A stretch of 64,000 bases of DNA. It comes from JAVSMW01 sp032027005 (GTDB lineage Bacteria; Bacillota; Thermincolia; Thermincolales; UBA2595). Below, one piece after another: positions 50,207-58,457 of this stretch. The notes beneath the pieces were generated by a model. It was not told the origin of the DNA and did no database searches. It saw nothing but the letters and a program-made list of their open reading frames with translations. Every line of letters begins with the position of its first letter. Position 1 is the first letter of the stretch. The translations under genes and the position numbers were made by a program. The stretch spans positions 62,001 to 126,000 of the forward strand of contig JAVSMW010000001.1 of NCBI GenBank assembly GCA_032027005.1. The letters run 5' to 3'.

Positions 50207-51148
50207 CTATTTCACCCCCAGATTCCGCATGACGGCTTCGGCCCCTTCCATAATCTCCAAAATTATTTCCCGGACCGGCTTTATCTCATTGACCATGCCG
50301 GCAATTTGCCCACAGGCCACTGTGCCGTACTCAGTATCGCCTTCTACCATGGCTTGTCTTAACCTGCCAACTCCCAGCTGTTCAAGCTCTTCAACAGGAG
50401 CGCAGGCCTTTTCCAATTTCTCGTATTGGCGGGTTAACTTATTTCTCAGGGCTCTCACCGGATGTCCGGTGGAGTGTCCTGATACGGCAGTATCCCGGTC
50501 TTTGGCTTTGATGACCATTTTCTTGATGTTATCATGAATTTCACATTCCTCGGAACACATAAACCTTGTCCCGATCTGCACTCCAACTGCCCCCATGGCC
50601 AGGGCCGCCACCATCCCTCTGCCGTCAGCAATACCGCCTGCGGCAATTACCGGAATATCACCCATTGTATCAACAATCTGGGGTACTATGGCCATCGTGG
50701 TCAGTTCGCCTATGTGCCCCCCGGATTCCATGCCTTCGGCAACTACAGCGGTAACGCCGGATTTCGTTATTCTTTTGGCGAAGGCCACCGAAGGTACTAA
50801 TGGAACAACTTTTGTCCCTACTTCTTTTAAACGCGGGATATATGTAGAAGGATTACCTGCCCCTGTTGTTATTACCGGAACTTTTTCCTCCCAAATAACC
50901 TGCATAACCGATTTAACATGTGGTGAAATCATTAATACATTGACCCCAAATGGCTTATCAGTGATTTCTCTGGTCTTACGAACCTGGTCCCTCACCCAAT
51001 CGGCATCATGATGCCCTGAGCCGATGATACCAAGTCCTCCGGCTTCGGAAACAGCTGCGGCAAGCTTGGCTGTTGATACCCAGGCCATTCCCCCCTGAAT
51101 TATCGGATATTCTATACCCAACAAATCACATAATGGTGTCCTAATCAT
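50207..51148 (-). CDS. fabK: Enoyl-ACP reductase II (FabK, FMN)
   Basis: A 313-residue FMN-dependent enoyl-ACP reductase: YPIIQGGMAWVSTAKLAAAV, VVAEGMESGGHIGE, PVIAAGGIADGRGM and GAVGVQIGTRFMCSEE. It is placed between fabH and fabD, the classic FabK position in Firmicutes. No fabI is present in the operon, so FabK is likely the main enoyl reductase. ATG at 51148 with a GAGGAGG site. Confidence 0.93.
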   Translation of the reverse strand: MIRTPLCDLLGIEYPIIQGGMAWVSTAKLAAAVSEAGGLGIIGSGHHDADWVRDQVRKTREITDKPFGVNVLMISPHVKSVMQVIWEEKVPVITTGAGNPSTYIPRLKEVGTKVVPLVPSVAFAKRITKSGVTAVVAEGMESGGHIGELTTMAIVPQIVDTMGDIPVIAAGGIADGRGMVAALAMGAVGVQIGTRFMCSEECEIHDNIKKMVIKAKDRDTAVSGHSTGHPVRALRNKLTRQYEKLEKACAPVEELEQLGVGRLRQAMVEGDTEYGTVACGQIAGMVNEIKPVREIILEIMEGAEAVMRNLGVK

Positions 51149-51171
51149 CCAATTCCTCCTCTCAAAATAAA

Positions 51172-51190
51172 TCAGTCGCGAGTCGCGAGT
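51172..51190. repeat. AGTCGCGAGT tandem repeat, copy upstream of fabK
   Basis: Two overlapping TCGCGAGT units in the 57-base gap between fabH and fabK. The same motif lies upstream of lepB (11171-11209). Confidence 0.6.
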
Positions 51191-51205
51191 AAATACTTGC
51201 CGTGG

Positions 51206-52222
51206 CTAAAATGACCACTTTACCGCGCAGGCCGCCCAAGTCAAGCCTGCACCAAACCCCACCAAGACAATCTTGTCACCTTTTTTTATTCTGCCTTCCT
51301 CACAAGCCTCGTGCAAAGCAATGGGAATTGATGCCGCAGATGTATTACCATATTTCTGCGCATTTACAAATATCTTGTCAGATGGGAGACCTAGCCGCTT
51401 AGCGGCTGCTTCAATTATTCTTATGTTAGCCTGATGGGGAATAAAACAATCAATATCGTTTTTCTCCAAGCCTGCTTTTTTAACGACCGCAAGAGAACTT
51501 TCACACATAACTTTAACAGCAAATTTAAAAATTTCACGCCCGGCCATTTGCAGGTAACGCAAAGGATTCTCACAATTCTCCGGGGTTAGAGGTGTTTTGG
51601 ACCCACCTATAGGACTATTGAGGAGATCGGCTTTTGATCCGTCTGACCCCATTTCAAGAGATAAAATACCGTAACCCTCCTCACAAGGTGTTAAAACCAC
51701 CGCCCCCGCCGCATCTCCAAACAGCACGCAGGTATTTCGGTCGGTCCAATCAACGATTCGTGAAAGCGCATCAGCACCTATCACCAGAACATTTTTATAC
51801 AATCCTGTTTGAACAAATTGGCTCCCAACTCCTATACCATACGCAAATCCGGTGCATCCGGCATTAAGGTCAAAGGCAGCGGCGTTTTTCGCCCCCAATT
51901 TGTCCTGAACAATACAGGCCGCCGATGGCATCTGCATATCCGGAGTTACTGTTGCCACTAACACCAGATCCAGTTCTTCCGGACCCACCCCGGCTTTGTC
52001 CAAAGCGTTCCTGGCAGCCCGCACAGCCATATCAGAGGTGGCCAGATCAGCCGGCAGTATCCGCCGCTCCTGGATCCCGGTACGGGCCCTGATCCATTCG
52101 TCACTGGTCTCAACCAACTTTTCCAGCTCAGCGTTAGTAAGCACTTTTTCAGGCAGATATACCCCTGTCCCTGCAATTCCCACAGGCATCAATTTTATTG
52201 TAGGCAATTTAATCATCTCCAT
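51206..52222 (-). CDS. fabH: 3-oxoacyl-ACP synthase III
   Basis: Starts fatty-acid chains from acyl-CoA and malonyl-ACP. Cys-His-Asn triad: DLNAGCTGFAYGI, CFIPHQANIRII and GNTSAASIPIAL. The 338-residue frame begins at an ATG overlapping plsX by 14 bases; a start at the TTG a few codons later or at the ATG at 52189 (MPVGIAGTGVYLPEK) is also possible, since family members usually begin close to that segment. Confidence 0.96.
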   Translation of the reverse strand: MEMIKLPTIKLMPVGIAGTGVYLPEKVLTNAELEKLVETSDEWIRARTGIQERRILPADLATSDMAVRAARNALDKAGVGPEELDLVLVATVTPDMQMPSAACIVQDKLGAKNAAAFDLNAGCTGFAYGIGVGSQFVQTGLYKNVLVIGADALSRIVDWTDRNTCVLFGDAAGAVVLTPCEEGYGILSLEMGSDGSKADLLNSPIGGSKTPLTPENCENPLRYLQMAGREIFKFAVKVMCESSLAVVKKAGLEKNDIDCFIPHQANIRIIEAAAKRLGLPSDKIFVNAQKYGNTSAASIPIALHEACEEGRIKKGDKIVLVGFGAGLTWAACAVKWSF

Positions 52223-53213
52223 TTGGGTTTTCGCCGATGCTTTCCTTAATGCAGTTCACAACATTAACCTCAACGCATTCTTTGGCCACCCGAATCGCGT
52301 TCATGATTGCCATGGCTTTAGAACTGCCATGACTCATGATTGATACACCTTTAACCCCAAGCAAAGGGGCTCCCCCATATTCGGCATAATCGATTTTCCT
52401 TTTCAGGCCCTTAGCTTGGGAGAAGACAAGTGCGGCTCCAATTTTAACAAAGATATTTTTCTGCAGCTCTATTTTAATCATTGACATTAAATCTCTGGCC
52501 AGACCTTCACCGAATTTCAGTACAACATTGCCCACAAATCCGTCACAAACAATAACATCGGCCGCGCCGCTGGTAATTTCCCTGCCTTCAACATTACCGA
52601 TAAAGTTCAAATTCCCATCCTTCAGTAATTTAAAGGCCTCCAGATACGTCGGCTTACCCTTGGTTTCTTCTTCACCTATGTTTAGTAAGCCAACCCTGGG
52701 ATTATCTATACCTAAAATTTTATTACAGTAAATGTTGCCCATAACAGCAAACTGGACCAGGTTTTGCGGATCACATTCAGCGTTAGCCCCCACATCCAGC
52801 AGCAGGGTGACCCCTTTGAGAGTAGGAATGATACTGGCAATTGCCGGCCTGTGAATACCCTTTATGCGCCCCAAGTTCAAAAGCGACGAACCCATTGCTA
52901 CACCTGTGTTGCCGGCTGATACAAAGGCATCACCAAATCCGTCCCTGACCAGCTTGGTCCCCACGTTAATTGAGGAATCTTTTTTCTTTCTTAAAGCAAC
53001 CGCCGGAGTTTCACACATTTCTATGACTTCTGAGGCATGGTGAACTGAGATTGCAAGACTGTCTGTATTGTATTTGACCAATTCTTCTCTAATCCTGGTT
53101 TCATCCCCAACCAGGACTATTTCAAGTCCTAATTCTCTGGCCGCATCTATCGAACCCTTAACCACTTCGGCAGGAGCGTAATCGCCACCCATAGCATCAA
53201 CTATGATTTTCAA
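52209..53213 (-). CDS. plsX: Phosphate acyltransferase PlsX
   Basis: Makes acyl-phosphate from acyl-ACP for phospholipid synthesis. The N-terminus KIIVDAMGGDYAPAEVVKG is diagnostic; GADADV-like LLDVGANAECDPQNLVQFA and EYGGAPLLGVKGVSIMSHGS follow. I choose the TTG at 53213 (334 residues), preceded by AGGAGGGT; the frame to 53258 overlaps fapR further. It overlaps the end of fapR by 17 bases, the usual coupled pair. Confidence 0.96.
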   Translation of the reverse strand: MKIIVDAMGGDYAPAEVVKGSIDAARELGLEIVLVGDETRIREELVKYNTDSLAISVHHASEVIEMCETPAVALRKKKDSSINVGTKLVRDGFGDAFVSAGNTGVAMGSSLLNLGRIKGIHRPAIASIIPTLKGVTLLLDVGANAECDPQNLVQFAVMGNIYCNKILGIDNPRVGLLNIGEEETKGKPTYLEAFKLLKDGNLNFIGNVEGREITSGAADVIVCDGFVGNVVLKFGEGLARDLMSMIKIELQKNIFVKIGAALVFSQAKGLKRKIDYAEYGGAPLLGVKGVSIMSHGSSKAMAIMNAIRVAKECVEVNVVNCIKESIGENPNGDD

Positions 53214-53790
53214 TCCGTGTACCCTCCTTGCCGCCCATAGCAAAAACCCTGAACTCACCCTGAAAAACCAGCTCTTGATCTGACTTTGAAGTTACCGAAA
53301 TATTATATCTTTTACCAATTCTGCCTATTATAACCGCTTTTGCCACAATTTTTTCGCCAAGTTTTACCGGTCTGATAAAAGAAACCTTAGCTACACCGGT
53401 TAACGCCACATCAGCGTCAACCACTGCAACCGCCAGGGAATTAGCCTGGGCAAAAAGAATATGCCCCCTGGCAATTCCATTCTTTTGAAAAACCATATCC
53501 TCTGTAATCTCCATTAGTGACAATGCATTTTTATCCAAATCAAGGTCCAGAAGTTCACCAATTACTTCCTGACCGGTAAGTGACTTTAACTGTGAGTAGG
53601 ATTTTTCCGCATACATTTTGGTGCGTTCCCTAAGTTCCGGTATGCCAAGCTCCAGTCTGTCCAGCCGAATTGTCTGCACACTCACGCGGAATACTTTGGA
53701 CAGCTCTTCATCGGTAACAAATGGGTTATCATCAATATAAGCACCCAGTTTTTGAATTCTTAAAGGTTTTGGATATGAAGAATTTGCCAT
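53197..53790 (-). CDS. fapR: Fatty acid and phospholipid biosynthesis repressor FapR
   Basis: A 197-residue regulator with an N-terminal HTH (residues 12-50; TDEELSKVFRVSVQTIRLDR) and a C-terminal hot-dog domain that binds malonyl-CoA/malonyl-ACP (about 95-190; RGHILFAQANSLAVAVVDAD, GVAKVSFIRPV). Malonyl-CoA releases it from DNA. The ATG at 53790 fits the family start, behind GGTGGTGG. An operator-like palindrome lies right upstream (53812-53830), so it controls itself and the fab operon. Confidence 0.95.
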   Translation of the reverse strand: MANSSYPKPLRIQKLGAYIDDNPFVTDEELSKVFRVSVQTIRLDRLELGIPELRERTKMYAEKSYSQLKSLTGQEVIGELLDLDLDKNALSLMEITEDMVFQKNGIARGHILFAQANSLAVAVVDADVALTGVAKVSFIRPVKLGEKIVAKAVIIGRIGKRYNISVTSKSDQELVFQGEFRVFAMGGKEGTRIENHS

Positions 53791-53811
53791 TGCTATCCAC
53801 CACCATTTACT

Positions 53812-53830
53812 TTTAGTACCAACTCCTAAA
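53812..53830 (-). promoter_or_regulatory. FapR operator-like palindrome
   Basis: TTTAGTACCAACTCCTAAA on the plus strand: its half-sites TTTAGTA and TCCTAAA match the known FapR pattern TTAGTA...TACTAA with one mismatch. It overlaps the transcription start region of the fapR operon. Confidence 0.6.
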
Positions 53831-53833
53831 TAT

Positions 53834-53862
53834 AGTATATAATACCAAGTCTTAGATTGCAA
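53834..53862 (-). promoter_or_regulatory. Promoter of the fapR-plsX-fab operon
   Basis: On the minus strand TTGCAA (53857-53862) and TATACT (53834-53839) separated by 17 bases, with the FapR operator immediately downstream. Confidence 0.7.
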
Positions 53863-53938
53863 GAAAAAGAAATAGGGGGATCTGTCGAGATTTTGGGTAA
53901 ATTCACCTTCTCTTTTTGTTCGTCATGATTCCGCCGTG

Positions 53939-54151
53939 GGTATGACCGTTTGCTCCGATTTTCCTGGGCGGCATCAAGTGAGTGGGGAGTGATTAGTGGG
54001 GAGTGGGGAGTGTTTTTCTTTTTCTCTTTTCACTCCCCACTCACCACTCCCCACTCCCCACTCGAAATGTACTCCCCGGTTTGCTGCTCTCCGTTTTAAA
54101 GCAAGATGACTGACGATGCCGCCCAATAAAATCTACGCAAACGGTCATACC
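53939..54151. repeat. Nested inverted-repeat element between rpmF and fapR
   Basis: Outer arms of 37 bases (53939-53975 and 54115-54151) are inverted copies with about six mismatches. Inside lies a second inverted pair of GAGTGGGGAGTG-type tandem repeats (about 53979-54014 against 54031-54062) around a pyrimidine spacer. The whole could form a large cruciform or an RNA stem. No reading frame is contained. A further CCACTCTCCACTC run lies at 54199-54223 next to the rpmF stop. Confidence 0.85.
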
Positions 54152-54221
54152 TGCTCTGAGATTTTGTCTACAATAAAAAAGAGTGAAGGTGTTTTCGCCA
54201 CTCTCCACTCTCCACTCACCA

Positions 54222-54401
54222 CTATTTATTTACAGCAATAACCTCTTTATCCTTATAGTAGCCGCACTCAGGGCAAACTCTGTGGGGCTGTTTGGGTTCG
54301 TGACACTGCGGGCATGAAATATATCCGGGGGCTGTTAATTTTTGTTGAGCCCTCCGCATTGCTGTTCTGGTTTTTGACTGCCTTCTCTTGGGAACACCCA
54401 T
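54222..54401 (-). CDS. rpmF: 50S ribosomal protein L32
   Basis: A 59-residue protein: MGVPKRRQSKTRTAMRRAQQ at the start, followed by a zinc ribbon CPQCHEPKQPHRVCPECGYY that keeps all four cysteines. It is the zinc-dependent form. The gene is short but unmistakable. GGAGGTGT ribosome binding site before the ATG at 54401; it follows yceD by 19 bases, the usual order. Confidence 0.96.
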   Translation of the reverse strand: MGVPKRRQSKTRTAMRRAQQKLTAPGYISCPQCHEPKQPHRVCPECGYYKDKEVIAVNK

Positions 54402-54420
54402 TTTTTACACCTCCTTTTAA

Positions 54421-54942
54421 CTACTGTTCAAAAAATTTTTTAAGGGCACTTAATCGCGGATCAGTATCATCTGTTCGGCAACTGCATTCTTTTTTATTGA
54501 GGTTAGTGCCGCATATGCCGCATAACCCCCGGCAGCTCTCGCTGCAAACAGTTTTCATGGGAACAGACAAGACAATATTCTCCTGGAGGATATCATCTAT
54601 CTCAATCCGGTTATTTTCGAACACATGCAAATCACCGGTATCCAGACCGTCGCCGGCTACATCAGAGACATCTGACACATGGCAGAATTTCTCCTCAAAA
54701 TATGTATCCAGCTGAAAAGGATATTGCTCCAGACACCTGCTGCAGGTCAGCACTGTGTCACCGGCAATATGCCCGTTCATAACCAGCACCCGGCCTGTAT
54801 TCTTGATATCCAGGGATATTTTTATCGGTGACGCGAAACTAATTTCCTCGTTACCAATAATAATCGCCTGAACTGTCTCCAGAAGATCGTAGTGAAATAA
54901 CCTTTCCGGGGATTTCCTGATTTCACCGACATCTAAGAACAT
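54421..54942 (-). CDS. yceD: YceD family (DUF177) protein, Cys-rich
   Basis: A 173-residue protein of the DUF177 family, which accompanies rpmF in most bacteria and has been linked to 23S rRNA accumulation. Pairs of cysteines occur in TCSRCLEQYPF and CSESCRGLCGICGTNLNKKE-C, probably a zinc site. ATG at 54942 with a GAGGTGAG site; a strong promoter lies just upstream. Confidence 0.92.
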   Translation of the reverse strand: MFLDVGEIRKSPERLFHYDLLETVQAIIIGNEEISFASPIKISLDIKNTGRVLVMNGHIAGDTVLTCSRCLEQYPFQLDTYFEEKFCHVSDVSDVAGDGLDTGDLHVFENNRIEIDDILQENIVLSVPMKTVCSESCRGLCGICGTNLNKKECSCRTDDTDPRLSALKKFFEQ

Positions 54943-54970
54943 GGACTCACCTCATTACATCACAACAAGT

Positions 54971-55000
54971 ATTATACTCATTTTAAATTAATTTTGTCAA
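54971..55000 (-). promoter_or_regulatory. Strong sigma-A promoter for yceD-rpmF
   Basis: On the minus strand a perfect TTGACA (54995-55000) and a perfect TATAAT (54971-54976) with an 18-base spacer, 29 bases before the yceD start. Confidence 0.85.
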
Positions 55001-55020
55001 GAAAAACGCAGAATAATATC

Positions 55021-55050
55021 TGGACTTCTATGGTTTTTGCGCATTATAAT
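55021..55050 (+). promoter_or_regulatory. Promoter for tmcAL
   Basis: TGGACT (55021-55026) and a perfect TATAAT (55045-55050), 18 bases apart, divergent from the yceD promoter and 45 bases before the tmcAL start. Confidence 0.6.
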
Positions 55051-55094
55051 GAAAATAATATTCATCTAATGAATCAAATAACAGGGAGATTTTT

Positions 55095-56363
55095 ATGAAT
55101 GTCGTCGGATTAGTAACTGAACATAACCCCTTTCACAATGGGCATTTATATCACGTCCAGGAGGCCCGCAAGTCTTGTGATGCCGATGTTGTTGTATCTG
55201 TAATGAGCGGTCATTTCCTGCAGCGGGGGGAACCGGCCCTGTTTAACAAATGGGCCAGAGCCAAAATGGCTGTGAAGGCTGGTGTAGATATCGTCATCGA
55301 ACTGCCTGCAGCATTTTCTGTACGCAGTGCCAGCACTTTTGCCCACGGGTCAGTGGAAATATTAAACGCTACCGGTATTGTCTCACATATCTGTTTCGGC
55401 AGTGAGGCCGGTGATATTAATGAGCTGTGGCCGGCAGCCCGGTTATTGGCTGATGAACCACAAGAATTCAAATTAAAGCTGGCCGGTTTTTTAAATCAGG
55501 GCAATTCATTTCCAAAAGCCAGGGCCCTGGCCTTAGCCGAGTACCAGGCTTCCGGCGGCTGGAACCCCGCAGCTTCAGAAATTTATGGCAGCCCCAATAA
55601 TATTTTGGGCATCGAATATCTGAAGGCTATCCTGACCACCAAAAGCAATATCAGCCCAGTGACTATCAAACGCTTTTCTGCCGGATATCATGACAGTGAA
55701 ATCGGAGATTTCGATGAAGATTTCTTTTCCATCGCAAGTGCTACCAGTATCCGCCAGGAGTTATCTAACACCGGGGAGCTAACCCGGAAGATCAGCAGAG
55801 TCGTTCCCAAGACAACCCTTGAGGTCATGGAACAGGAAATAACTTCCGGATTAGGGCCGGTTTTTATCGCCAATTATGCCCCGACCCTGTTTTATCTGCT
55901 GCGGACCCACCCAAAGGAATGGCTGGCAGAGATGTATGACGTCACCGAAGGCCTGGAAAACAGAATCTATGAAATAGCCAGGACTGCCAAATCGGTCGGA
56001 GACCTGCTGAGAAAAACTAAAACCAAGCGCTACACCTGGACTCGTCTGCAGAGAATTCTGACTTACATTATGCTTGACTATACCAAATCCCTGGCCCAAG
56101 CCTTTGATCAGACGGGGCCACTGTATCTCAGAATTCTCGGGCTATCAGACAAAGGACGGCAGATACTTAAAACAGTCAAGAAAAAGGGCAGCCTGCCGGT
56201 CATAACCCGCACAGCACCATTTTTAAAAACCAGGGATGAGCTTGCTTTAATGCTGCAGTTTGATGTCAAAGCCACAGATATTTATTCCCTGCTGATACCA
56301 TCACTATTACGGCAGCAGGCCGGACTGGACTGCAAGATCATGCCATATATTCAAGAAAATTGA
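55095..56363 (+). CDS. tmcAL: tRNA(Met) cytidine acetate ligase TmcAL
   Basis: A 422-residue enzyme that acetylates the wobble cytidine of elongator tRNA(Met) using acetate and ATP. The nucleotidyltransferase HxGH signature is in VTEHNPFHNGHLYHVQEARK at the N-terminus; VSVMSGHFLQRGEPAL and FGSEAGDI follow, and a helical C-terminal half contains TRTAPFLKTRDEL. Start ATG with a GGGAG site. Adjacent to ylbJ and near coaD, a common Firmicute arrangement. Confidence 0.92.
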   Translation: MNVVGLVTEHNPFHNGHLYHVQEARKSCDADVVVSVMSGHFLQRGEPALFNKWARAKMAVKAGVDIVIELPAAFSVRSASTFAHGSVEILNATGIVSHICFGSEAGDINELWPAARLLADEPQEFKLKLAGFLNQGNSFPKARALALAEYQASGGWNPAASEIYGSPNNILGIEYLKAILTTKSNISPVTIKRFSAGYHDSEIGDFDEDFFSIASATSIRQELSNTGELTRKISRVVPKTTLEVMEQEITSGLGPVFIANYAPTLFYLLRTHPKEWLAEMYDVTEGLENRIYEIARTAKSVGDLLRKTKTKRYTWTRLQRILTYIMLDYTKSLAQAFDQTGPLYLRILGLSDKGRQILKTVKKKGSLPVITRTAPFLKTRDELALMLQFDVKATDIYSLLIPSLLRQQAGLDCKIMPYIQEN

Positions 56364-56400
56364 CTTCATCAGCTCAAATTAATGGAAGTCAATTTTCTTG
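56352..56400 (+). terminator. Perfect hairpin at the tmcAL 3' end
   Basis: CAAGAAAATTGACTTC (56352-56367) and GAAGTCAATTTTCTTG (56385-56400) are exact complements around a 17-base loop. The tmcAL stop codon lies inside the left arm. Confidence 0.6.
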
Positions 56401-56413
56401 ACTGAGTTCTAAC

Positions 56414-56472
56414 AAAAAAGCTTCTCCTGTATAATTTATTGCCCGGCAAAAAATTACAGGGGGAGCTTTTTT
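56414..56472 (+). promoter_or_regulatory. Hairpin masking the ylbJ ribosome binding site
   Basis: Left arm 56414-56431 and right arm 56455-56472 pair over 18 positions (two G-U) with a 23-base loop; the right arm contains the GGGGGAG Shine-Dalgarno of ylbJ and ends in six Ts, directly before the GTG. A TATAAT-like sequence (56429-56434) spans the end of the left arm, so only transcripts from upstream would carry the full stem. Confidence 0.55.
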
Positions 56473-57705
56473 GTGAATATAAATCTGAAACGGTTGATCC
56501 GGCCTCAGGTCTTAATTTTAGCATGTGTCATCATCTTTGTCTGCAGTATGATTGTTTTCCCGTCTGCCGTATTTGAGGCTTCTAAGGCAGGCATCAACGC
56601 CTGGTGGAATATCGCTTTTCCCGCCTTGCTGCCATTTTTTATCGCTTCTGAATTATTGGCCGGCTATGGTGTCATTCAATTCATGGGTGTACTCCTGGAA
56701 CCGGTGATGAGGCCCCTTTTTAATTTGCCCGGGGCAGCATCATTTGTCATGGCAGTCGGCTATACCTCCGGCTTTCCCATTAGTGCTTCATTATCCGCCC
56801 GTCTCCGCACCGAAAATATTTGCACCAGGTATGAGGCCGAAAGACTGATGTGCTTTACCAACAATTCGAGCCCCCTGTTTATGCTAATCGCTGTTGGAGT
56901 GGGGATGTTTAACAATCCCGCCCTGGGGGTTGTAATCTCAGCTGCCCATTATCTGGCTAACTTTTTACTAGGTCTGGCTCTGCGTTTCTATAAACGCGAA
57001 GAGGCCCGCCACATACGAAGCTGCTCCGCAGACCGTCGGATTTGGCGAAAGGCGTTAACAGAGATGAAACACGCTTTACGTAACGAGCCCCGCCCTTTTG
57101 GCAAAATAATGGGAGATGCTGTATCTTCTTCAATCAACAAGCTTTTGATAATTGGCGGGTTTATCATTGTCTTTTCCGTCATCATCAAAATTTCCGGCAT
57201 AATCGGCATCACAGCAGTACTCGATAAAGTTATCAGTGTTTTAATGATGCCTTTTGGCCTGTCCGCACAGGTGATCCAATCTTTAAGCTGCGGCTTTTTT
57301 GAAATTACTCTGGGGACAAAGGCAGCGGCAGAAGCTTCCGGCCCCCTGAGTCAAAAGCTGGCAGCAGCCGGCATGATTCTGGGTTGGAGCGGCGCCTCGG
57401 TTTTAGCCCAGGTATCGGCAATGATCAGTCATACCGACCTGAAGATGGGCCTCTTCGTATTGTGCCGGATCGCCCATTCGCTGCTGGCCGGTGCCCTGAC
57501 CATATTGCTGATGAGTTCAGATTTAATCCGCCACCTGGTGTCCCAACCGGTGATGACAACCCTCATCCCTTATACCCAACTTTCATGGACTGCTAACCTG
57601 CTGTTCTACAGCCGTTTATGCCTGTATACTGTAGCCGCCTGGCTCTTGCTGGCCATTGTTGTGTATGTTGTGCGGACTTTTGCTGTGATTAGGTTTAGGG
57701 TGTGA
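56473..57705 (+). CDS. ylbJ: Sporulation integral membrane protein YlbJ
   Basis: A 410-residue multi-pass protein of the nucleoside-recognition-domain type (about eight to ten helices), required for spore cortex formation in Bacillus. Features are INAWWNIAFPALLPFFIASE near residue 40, VGYTSGFPISASLSARL, CFTNNSSPLFMLIAVGVGMF and SCGFFEITLGTKAA. GTG start at 56473. Supports an endospore-forming host. Its ribosome binding site lies in a hairpin (56414-56472). Confidence 0.9.
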   Translation: MNINLKRLIRPQVLILACVIIFVCSMIVFPSAVFEASKAGINAWWNIAFPALLPFFIASELLAGYGVIQFMGVLLEPVMRPLFNLPGAASFVMAVGYTSGFPISASLSARLRTENICTRYEAERLMCFTNNSSPLFMLIAVGVGMFNNPALGVVISAAHYLANFLLGLALRFYKREEARHIRSCSADRRIWRKALTEMKHALRNEPRPFGKIMGDAVSSSINKLLIIGGFIIVFSVIIKISGIIGITAVLDKVISVLMMPFGLSAQVIQSLSCGFFEITLGTKAAAEASGPLSQKLAAAGMILGWSGASVLAQVSAMISHTDLKMGLFVLCRIAHSLLAGALTILLMSSDLIRHLVSQPVMTTLIPYTQLSWTANLLFYSRLCLYTVAAWLLLAIVVYVVRTFAVIRFRV

Positions 57706-57809
57706 GGAGAGTGGGGAGATGAAAAGATACGGGGTTTAAAAGATGACGCAGAAATTAAAAGGGAGAGAATAGAACAGAGACGCAGAGGGCGAGTGCGTAC
57801 TGGGTAATG

Positions 57810-57885
57810 TTGGTTTTTAATAAATGTTACAGGGATGTACTGAAACTTAAGTTTCGATACATCCCCTTAAGTTGGTAAAAACCAA
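57810..57885. repeat. Long nested hairpin between convergent genes
   Basis: Outer arms TTGGTTTTTA/TAAAAACCAA enclose an inner near-perfect stem, GGGATGTAC...GATACATCCC, with a TGAAACTTAAGTTTC palindrome at its centre. It lies 105 bases after ylbJ and about 50 bases after the stop of the secreted-protein gene on the other strand, so it may serve as a bidirectional terminator or be a small mobile (MITE-like) element. The rest of the gap has a GACGCAGAGG-type repeat trace. Confidence 0.75.
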
Positions 57886-57935
57886 TCTATTTAGTGATCC
57901 CTGTTTTTAAACTATCGTCTGAAATTGATTGTAAG

Positions 57936-58439
57936 TTACTTGCTGTAAGAGACTGATTCGAGCACCTCACCGGTTTGGGCATCCACTATAACATTTTTAT
58001 CGGCAAATACATGGGTATCTCCGGTGTAACCTTGTGGAGCCGAGTGCATCTTTATTTTTACACCATGGAATGTGACAATCCATACCGGATAATCCTTAAG
58101 TTCAATGTTTTTTTCAATTAATTCAGTATTTTCATGATCAGTAAAAAAGGCCTTGACTGCTGTCACTTTTTGGGCTTCTTGGCTTACATCTGATCCAACC
58201 ACATCTTTTGCTGTGTTAATGGCTTCATCTCGTTTAATCTTTATCTGCTCTTTTAGCTCTTTTGCCTCAAGTCCGGCAGAAGAAAAATTCTTATTTTGTT
58301 TAAGGTTATCAATGGAGTCGCTTGCGTAAGCAGGATCATTTACATCATCAATTTGAGGACCATTGTTTGCAAGTGCATAAACTGAAATTCCAGTAGCCAT
58401 GACAAGCACTAAAACAAAAATATACAGAAATTTTCTCAT
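57936..58439 (-). CDS. Secreted protein with PepSY-like C-terminal region
   Basis: A 167-residue exported protein with a classical signal peptide (MRKFLYIFVLVLVMATGISV then YALA-N, cleavage near residue 24). The middle is a charged helix (KELKEQIKIKRDEAINTAKD). The C-terminal part YPVWIVTFHGVKIKM ... HVFADKNVIVDAQTGEVLES resembles PepSY-type repeats, which sit on the cell surface and often inhibit proteases. The identification is tentative. It follows the 222-aa secreted protein by 18 bases with an AAAGGAGGAAG site. Confidence 0.6.
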   Translation of the reverse strand: MRKFLYIFVLVLVMATGISVYALANNGPQIDDVNDPAYASDSIDNLKQNKNFSSAGLEAKELKEQIKIKRDEAINTAKDVVGSDVSQEAQKVTAVKAFFTDHENTELIEKNIELKDYPVWIVTFHGVKIKMHSAPQGYTGDTHVFADKNVIVDAQTGEVLESVSYSK

Positions 58440-58457
58440 TACATATCTTCCTCCTTT

